Assembly (NCBI GenBank): GCA_023265515.1
Contig: JAHFSZ010000018.1
Location: 1 to 38,525, forward strand
Length of the DNA stretch: 38,525 bases
Direction of reading: 5' to 3'
Source of the DNA: Verrucomicrobiota bacterium
GTDB lineage: Bacteria; Verrucomicrobiota; Verrucomicrobiia; JABWAM01; JAHFSZ01
Position numbers and translations under genes: made by a program. The notes beneath the pieces were generated by a model that saw only the letters and a list, made by a program, of their open reading frames with translations, had not been told where the DNA came from and ran no database searches. This document shows, one piece after another, positions 35,654-38,525 of the stretch (its first letter is position 1; each line of letters begins with the position of its first letter).

Positions 35654-36240
35654 AGTCCGGCCACTATCCTTATGCAACAGGCGATCTTCTCGATGACCGT
35701 CACAATTATTTCTACACACCCTACGAAGGTCTCACGTTTTTGAAAGCCTGGGAGGAAGATCGGAATCGTGTCCTTGCCTCCCTCCCCGCGCCGCAACCAG
35801 CTCCAAGAACAAACGGCTGCCCTGAATTTCGCGAAGGTGATCGCATCGACACAATATCCCTTTTGGAGTTTCTTTGCCACAAGCTTGAATCGAGCGCGCA
35901 AGAAATACCCGACTCCGTTCGGCCATGGCTTGACAGATTGCTCCAGCGATTTGAGGTGAACAAGCGTCTCCACGACGAATATGACTCTCACTTCCACCCG
36001 AACGACAGGAACGCATTCCGACGACTGGATCTCTATCTTCGTTTCGCCGAGGTGATGGCGGCGGCGCATCACCGCACCTCCAAGCTTACCTACCTGAACG
36101 TCCTTTTGAAATGCCTCGACACGCTGTCGGCCCTGCGGGACAGGCTCGATAAGGCAGGCCAGGCCCGCCTCGCCCATCTTATCCTGGAAGAACGCCGGTT
36201 TGTCCGTGCGGTCGCAGAGAAGGTCAAAGTGAAATTATGA
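35650..36240 (+). CDS. uncharacterised protein in phosphoramidate-type operon
   Basis: 196-aa ORF with ATGA overlap to the upstream gene and to the downstream gene; no recognised domain (MKSGHYPYATGDLLDDRHNYFYTPYEGLTFLKAWEEDRN...). Confidence 0.75.
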   Translation: MKSGHYPYATGDLLDDRHNYFYTPYEGLTFLKAWEEDRNRVLASLPAPQPAPRTNGCPEFREGDRIDTISLLEFLCHKLESSAQEIPDSVRPWLDRLLQRFEVNKRLHDEYDSHFHPNDRNAFRRLDLYLRFAEVMAAAHHRTSKLTYLNVLLKCLDTLSALRDRLDKAGQARLAHLILEERRFVRAVAEKVKVKL

Positions 36241-36968
36241 TGCAGCTGAATGGTGTTCTTTTCCTGGCTGCCTATACGAGCCGGTCGCAAACTTATGCCC
36301 AAGCCATGGCTGCCAAGGGTCTGCGACCCGCTGGAGCGTTGCTTTTTGGCGATGCTGCGGCCCAACACCCACAGGAACTGGGATTCCCGCTCCCGGGAGG
36401 CATTCCTGCAAACATTTTTCTCCCCAACCTCAAGTTTCCCTTACGAACAACGTGCGACCAGGCTGGGTGGCCCGTGACGGCTGTCGAGTCCGCAAACATC
36501 AACGACATCAAGGTTCATGACGCGGTACGAGACCTTAAACCCCGCCTGATCATTTATTCGGGTTATGGCGGCCAGATCATTAAAAAAGATCTCTTGGATC
36601 TTGGAACTCCCTTCCTTCATTTCCACGCCGGCTGGCTGCCCGATGAGCGCGGAAGCACCACCATCTATTACAGCCTGCTGATGAACGGCGATTGCAGTGT
36701 CACGGCGCTCCTCCTGGACAAACAGATCGACACCGGCGCGATTCTGGCCCGCCGCCGCTATTCCAGACCGCCTCCCCGTCTCAACGTGGACCATTATTAT
36801 GACAGTGCAATCCGCGCCGACCTGTTGGTGGACATCCTGATTGGCCTGCACAAGGAAGGGCGGTTGCCCGTTCCGATCCCGCAGGAACCGCGTCAGGGCA
36901 CAACCTATTACGTCATCCATCCGGTTCTCAAGCACATCACCCTCCTCTCCCTCGAAGAAGATTCCTGA
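36237..36968 (+). CDS. formyltransferase-family protein
   Basis: LIIYSGYGGQIIKKDLLDLGTPFLHFHAGWLPDERGSTTIYYSLLMNGDCSVTALLLDKQIDTGAILARRRY resembles the formyltransferase catalytic N-terminal domain (HxxxLP...GxxT/S...D.G.I). ATGA overlap with upstream gene. Confidence 0.8.
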   Translation: MMQLNGVLFLAAYTSRSQTYAQAMAAKGLRPAGALLFGDAAAQHPQELGFPLPGGIPANIFLPNLKFPLRTTCDQAGWPVTAVESANINDIKVHDAVRDLKPRLIIYSGYGGQIIKKDLLDLGTPFLHFHAGWLPDERGSTTIYYSLLMNGDCSVTALLLDKQIDTGAILARRRYSRPPPRLNVDHYYDSAIRADLLVDILIGLHKEGRLPVPIPQEPRQGTTYYVIHPVLKHITLLSLEEDS

Positions 36969-36991
36969 TCCTGAACCAGGCCGCCAAAACG

Positions 36992-38525
36992 ATGAAGAAC
37001 GTCATCTGCATCATCGTGGACTCACTTCGATACGACCGCCTCGGGTTCGCAGGCCATGCCCCGGACCCGTCCCCGACGATCAACCGCCTGATGTCCTCCG
37101 GTCTTGCTTTCAAGAACTGTTTCGCTGTCGGGTGCCCGACCGACTTTTCTTATCCGGGGCTGTTCACTTCGACACTCCCTCTGGACCGCGGCGGGTATAC
37201 TTTAGGCATCAGCAACCGGAAAAAGAACCTGGCCGAGGTTTTCAGGGACGCCGGATATCGAACCGCCTTCTTCGTTCAGGACGCCTGGCCATCCAACTGG
37301 GGTTATACGCGCGGCTCCGATGACATCTATCCGTTATACGACCTGGCGCGTTTCAAAACCGAAGTCCTCGGCAGCCAGAAGTTTTACAATAATCTTTGGA
37401 AAGCCAACCCGGCTGGGAAACGCGAGTACGTGGCCAGATTTCAAACCTACCTTTCGGGGTTCTTCGAGGATCTCCGAAGCTATTGCACCCGGATGACCAC
37501 CCCATCGAGCGAACCAGCGATTCTTCGCTCACTGATGCTTCATGACCACGACTTCAATGCGATGTTGAAAATGGTCCACGAGGCAGAGTCTGAATTTCGC
37601 GCTGACCCCGAGCGCACCGCCCTGCGCTTCCTCGAAGCAAGCGACGATCCCTTTTACACTCAACTCGCCTCGCTCGTGGCGGCCCGCACGGACAACCCGC
37701 ACACCATCGATGTCGACCGGCCGCTTCGCGCTCTTCTCATCCTGGTTTTGCTTCATCTGACCATGCAAGTCGCGCTCGACAAGGCGAGCGTGATCGTGAC
37801 GCTCAAGTGCATGCAACGACTTTTGAAAAAACAGAGTAAATCGGTCTGGTATTCATCAGCCGGCTACATGTTCAACAACTTATTCAGCTGGTTGGATGGC
37901 GTTGGAGACCGGCGTTTCTTTGCATGGATCCACACCGCCGACGTCCACGAGCTCAACTTCACCTCGTACGACATTCCCGGCGCCGGATCGATCGTCGCGG
38001 ACGAAATCCGGGAGGCGAAGAAACTTTATTCAGGCATGACATCGCGCCTCGCTTCATACCGGGGCAATCCGATGTATGATTTCTCCATCCGCTACACGGA
38101 CGCCCAAATCGCCCGCCTTCTGGAATATCTCAAACAACGCGATCTCCTGAAGGACACGTTGATTCTCATCACCGCCGACCACGGGCACTTTCACGCGGGC
38201 TGGCCGGTTCGCAACAAGGTGCATGTCACGTCACATTTTTACGACGACCTTTACCATGTACCGCTCGTGTTCGCGGGCGACGGTGTCCCTGCTCGTGTTT
38301 TCGATGGATTATGTTCCTCACTGGATGTGGGCCCTACTTTACTCGATCTGGTCGGCTTGCCCGCCCCGGAATGTTTTCAAGGAACTCCCCTGAATCGGAA
38401 AGACTCCGTTGGCCGCACACACGTCCTCATGGAGCACATGGGCAGCGGGTTTTGCGATTTCCAGGCCAAACCTATCGGCATCTGTGTGCGCAGCAGCCAA
38501 TGGAAGCTTGTTTATGTCATGCCAC
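36992..38525 (+). CDS. sulfatase-like / alkaline phosphatase superfamily protein (C-terminus cut by window edge)
   Basis: ATG at 36992: MKNVICIIVDSLRYDRLGFAGHAPDPSPTINRLMSSGLAFKNCFAVGCPTDFSYPGLFTSTLP...DAQIARLLEYLKQRDLLKDTLILITADHGHFHAGWPVRNKVHVTSHFYDDLYHVPLVFAGDGV. Open at the window end, so absent from the ORF track. Confidence 0.88.
   Translation, partial: MKNVICIIVDSLRYDRLGFAGHAPDPSPTINRLMSSGLAFKNCFAVGCPTDFSYPGLFTSTLPLDRGGYTLGISNRKKNLAEVFRDAGYRTAFFVQDAWPSNWGYTRGSDDIYPLYDLARFKTEVLGSQKFYNNLWKANPAGKREYVARFQTYLSGFFEDLRSYCTRMTTPSSEPAILRSLMLHDHDFNAMLKMVHEAESEFRADPERTALRFLEASDDPFYTQLASLVAARTDNPHTIDVDRPLRALLILVLLHLTMQVALDKASVIVTLKCMQRLLKKQSKSVWYSSAGYMFNNLFSWLDGVGDRRFFAWIHTADVHELNFTSYDIPGAGSIVADEIREAKKLYSGMTSRLASYRGNPMYDFSIRYTDAQIARLLEYLKQRDLLKDTLILITADHGHFHAGWPVRNKVHVTSHFYDDLYHVPLVFAGDGVPARVFDGLCSSLDVGPTLLDLVGLPAPECFQGTPLNRKDSVGRTHVLMEHMGSGFCDFQAKPIGICVRSSQWKLVYVMP

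Overview
The window is a 38.5-kb, gene-dense bacterial segment, probably from the PVC superphylum/Verrucomicrobiota (low-confidence guess from gene content). The left two thirds is mostly housekeeping: a PHP-glycosyltransferase fusion, a DUF2334 deacetylase, an aquaporin, an EVE-domain protein, RsmA/KsgA, a Nudix hydrolase, a ComB-like phosphatase, an OGG-type glycosylase, a HemW-like radical SAM protein, galactokinase, GlnD, a GAF histidine kinase/STAS/SpoIIE-type phosphatase set, GrpE, DnaJ and RsmE. From about 21.7 kb it turns into an accessory surface-glycan region. The main discovery candidate is a tightly coupled operon at 31.29-38.5 kb. Its first four genes match, in family and transcription order, the Campylobacter jejuni Cj1418-Cj1417-Cj1416-Cj1415 pathway to activated phosphoramidate, the precursor of the O-methyl phosphoramidate capsule modification. 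They are followed by an uncharacterised protein, a formyltransferase-like protein and an alkaline-phosphatase-superfamily ('sulfatase-like') protein without an evident CxPSR motif. I see no Cj1419/Cj1420-like methyltransferase, so this may be a phosphoramidate variant with different tailoring. A 16-bp inverted repeat (CTAGAACCTATCCCAA) brackets the adjacent 9.5-kb glycosyltransferase block, and a 56-bp MITE-like hairpin with the same ends sits directly upstream of the operon. A second pattern is a set of intergenic arrays, each with a different sequence but a strict 7-bp period, often paired as inverted arms and overlapping stop codons or abutting start codons. No tRNA, rRNA, CRISPR array or transposase was recognised. 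All family calls come from reading motifs, without database searches.
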